Of a stretch of 64,000 nt of DNA, positions 62,712-64,000 are shown in pieces; the stretch's first letter is position 1, and every line of letters starts with the position of its first letter. Source of the DNA: Paenibacillus sp. JNUCC32. Lineage in GTDB: Bacteria; Bacillota; Bacilli; Paenibacillales; Paenibacillaceae. The notes beneath the pieces were generated by a model. That model was not told the DNA's origin. It searched no databases and saw only the letters and a list, made by a program, of their open reading frames with translations. A program made the position numbers and the translations under genes. The stretch covers positions 1,984,001-2,048,000 of the forward strand of contig NZ_CP062260.1 in the NCBI RefSeq assembly GCF_014863545.1, in the 5' to 3' direction.

Positions 62712-63401
62712 TTAGGAGGCGACCATCTTCCGATATTCGTTCGCGCTTACGCCGGTATAGGATTTAAATCGCTTATAGAACCAGTCGATTTCCGTATAGC
62801 CCACCTCATACGCAATTTCGTAAACCTTGAGATCCGTTTGCTCCAGCAATATTTTCGCTCTTTCCATGCGCTGGATGAGCAAATATTCGTTAAAACTCAT
62901 ATTTTCATGGTTCTTGAACTTTTGACCAAGATAGGAGCGGTTGAAATGGAATTTGCTCGATAAGTCTTTCAGGGTAATATTTTCGTGAAGCATTTTTCCT
63001 ACATATTCCTTTACTCTGTGGATCACGTCATCCTCAGTGCGGTGATGGTTCGCCATTATAACAGCTACGCTCTTCACCAGTTCCTCAGCCGGCAACGTGC
63101 TCGGTAAGTAATCACTGACCTGAAGCTGCAGCGCTTTTCGAATGACGTCAAATTTCATGGCATCCTCGATGACGATGATGGGCAATCGGCTTATCCTCCG
63201 GATCCGACCGCACAGTTCCAACCCTTCTTTAGGTTTGCCGTTCATGTTGATGACGGCCAGCGAATATCCATTCTCCTCAATCAGATGCAGCGATACGTCG
63301 CAATCATGTTCGCATATGTCCATGTTCATCCCGCATTTGCCCCAATCCTGCAGGCGAAGCATGTCGCTTCCTGAACAGCAACTCAGATTGATGTACAGCA
63401 T
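62712..63401 (-). CDS. AraC-type regulator with degenerate receiver domain
   Basis: Protein of 229 residues: a short receiver-like domain (about 1-120) and an AraC double helix-turn-helix (about 128-228: LKDLSSKFHFNRSYLGQKFK; VYEIAYEVGYTEIDWFYKRF). The receiver has lost the acidic pocket (INLSCC where I-V-D-D-E is usual). The phosphoacceptor Asp is Asn (LAVINMNG), and the switch Lys is Ser (SDYLPST). It should therefore work without phosphorylation. No kinase gene is adjacent within the window. GGGGGGAG lies 14 nt upstream, a long spacing. It is divergent from a sugar-binding lipoprotein gene. Confidence 0.82.
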   Translation of the reverse strand: MLYINLSCCSGSDMLRLQDWGKCGMNMDICEHDCDVSLHLIEENGYSLAVINMNGKPKEGLELCGRIRRISRLPIIVIEDAMKFDVIRKALQLQVSDYLPSTLPAEELVKSVAVIMANHHRTEDDVIHRVKEYVGKMLHENITLKDLSSKFHFNRSYLGQKFKNHENMSFNEYLLIQRMERAKILLEQTDLKVYEIAYEVGYTEIDWFYKRFKSYTGVSANEYRKMVAS

Positions 63402-63642
63402 CTTAGCTATGATGACTCCCCCCCGTACATTTCCTTAAACGGAATATCATTCAAAATGTTTACGCTTACATTATGTTGCCCTGATCCCGTTCTTCACAAT
63501 GTGCTTTTCTTTGCATAGCTAGCCGTTCTTTACTTCTTTGATATCTGGGTTATAAAGATCGGTGAACATGCCGCAGAACAAGCTGGCTATCTAGCGTTTC
63601 ACAGGTTGAACATCCCGATTTCCCCAGGTTGTTGCATGGAAA

Positions 63643-63656
63643 TGTAAGCGCTAAAC
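63643..63656 (+). promoter_or_regulatory. cre-like site upstream of a sugar-binding gene
   Basis: TGTAAGCGCTAAAC matches 12 of 14 positions of TGWAANCGNTNWCA, 47 nt before the lipoprotein start. The core AAGCGCT is symmetric. CcpA control is inferred. Confidence 0.45.
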
Positions 63657-63702
63657 TTTGGATGAATATGGACCAAACATCAATCGTTGAGGGGGATTAA
63701 AG

Positions 63703-64000
63703 ATGCGTGTTCGCAAATTAATGGTTCTGTTATTAGGATTGGCGCTGCTGCTTGCAGCCTGCAGCGGAGGCTCAGGCAACCCAAGCAGCGGCAACCAAGA
63801 AACCGTGGAATCGGAGACGAATAGCGGCACTGAAAACGAGACGTCGAAGGGAACGGAAGAGACCGAAAACAGCGGCGAGGAAGAAGTCTACAGAACGCCG
63901 GATATGGATTTTGATTTAGGCGGCAAGACCATCAAAATCGTCTCTTGGTGGGATATGACGATTCCGGAGGATACTCCGGACAATATCGAGCGCAAGAAGA
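63703..64000 (+). CDS. extracellular solute-binding lipoprotein (partial, runs off the window)
   Basis: The first about 99 codons of a binding lipoprotein. The signal peptide has lipobox LAAC (Cys20). A long Ser/Thr/Glu/Asn-rich linker (about 21-67) follows, and the fold then begins with DLGGKTIKIVSWWDMTIPED, as in family 1 sugar-binding proteins. GAGGGGG is 8 nt upstream. It is divergent from the degenerate-receiver regulator, which may control it. The rest lies outside the window. Confidence 0.82.
   Translation, partial: MRVRKLMVLLLGLALLLAACSGGSGNPSSGNQETVESETNSGTENETSKGTEETENSGEEEVYRTPDMDFDLGGKTIKIVSWWDMTIPEDTPDNIERKK

Noticed and set aside
1..64000. CRISPR arrays, insertion sequences, tRNA or rRNA genes
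   Set aside because: No regularly spaced repeats, transposase frames, cloverleaf-like segments or rRNA stretches were found on reading both strands.

Overview
The window reads as chromosome of a Paenibacillus-like soil Firmicute. The evidence is the style of the genes rather than any marker gene: two LplA/LplB/LplC-type sugar ABC transporters paired with YesM/YesN two-component systems, AraC-type regulators, secreted proteins with copper-amine-oxidase-N stalk domains, strong GGAGG ribosome binding sites, frequent TTG/GTG starts and U-tailed hairpin terminators. No rRNA, tRNA, CRISPR array, insertion sequence, integrase or phage module was seen.

Layout. 0-3 kb: a DUF1232 membrane protein, a membrane-anchored alpha/beta hydrolase and an HECNH putative Zn protease. 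3.1-5 kb: an ABC-2 exporter pair. 5.4-8.4 kb: a large secreted beta-propeller protein preceded by a catabolite-response-element (cre)-like site. 8.4-12.6 kb: an accessory rsgA translationally coupled to an APH-fold kinase, with two tandem terminator-like hairpins in the rsgA leader, then rarD and a small membrane protein. 12.8-20.2 kb: a divergent sugar locus (LplA-LplB-LplC to the left, YesM-YesN to the right). 20.5-25.5 kb: an S41 protease lipoprotein and a second, convergent secreted propeller protein similar in architecture to the first. 25.7-27.6 kb: an OmpR/HK pair. 28.2-36 kb: small exporters and their regulators (DUF6223 protein; ABC plus TetR; DoxX plus HxlR; ABC plus DUF3021 plus LytTR).

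36.2-50.2 kb is a second carbohydrate locus: an ADP-ribosylglycohydrolase-fold enzyme and an AraC regulator on the minus strand, then on the plus strand lplABC-yesMN, a Gfo/Idh/MocA oxidoreductase and a secreted DUF4855 protein with discoidin-like ends. That last gene is broken by a 1-nt deletion near its 3' end. Just before it lies a short remnant carrying the EAA loop of an ABC permease, so this locus seems to have lost genes.

50.5-63.7 kb holds single-gene units: a leucine-rich-repeat/stalk protein, a stalk protein, an EamA transporter with divergent AraC regulator, a cutinase-like hydrolase, a tail-fibre-like lipoprotein, DinB, CPT-like kinase, a peroxiredoxin/membrane protein/TetR cluster with a decayed gene inside, and an SRPBCC protein. 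The window ends with an AraC regulator whose receiver domain has lost its phosphorylation residues, next to the start of another sugar-binding lipoprotein gene with an upstream cre-like site.

How they fit: most of the window is extracellular carbohydrate sensing and uptake (binding lipoproteins, permeases, YesMN, cre-like sites, secreted propeller/CBM proteins) with small exporter and stress modules between. No ATPase partner of the Lpl permeases is present, as expected for families that share a housekeeping MsmX-type ATPase. I found no cluster that clearly amounts to a new defence or biosynthetic system. The items most worth following are the paired propeller proteins, the degenerate receiver regulator, the rsgA leader and the nested TetR palindrome.
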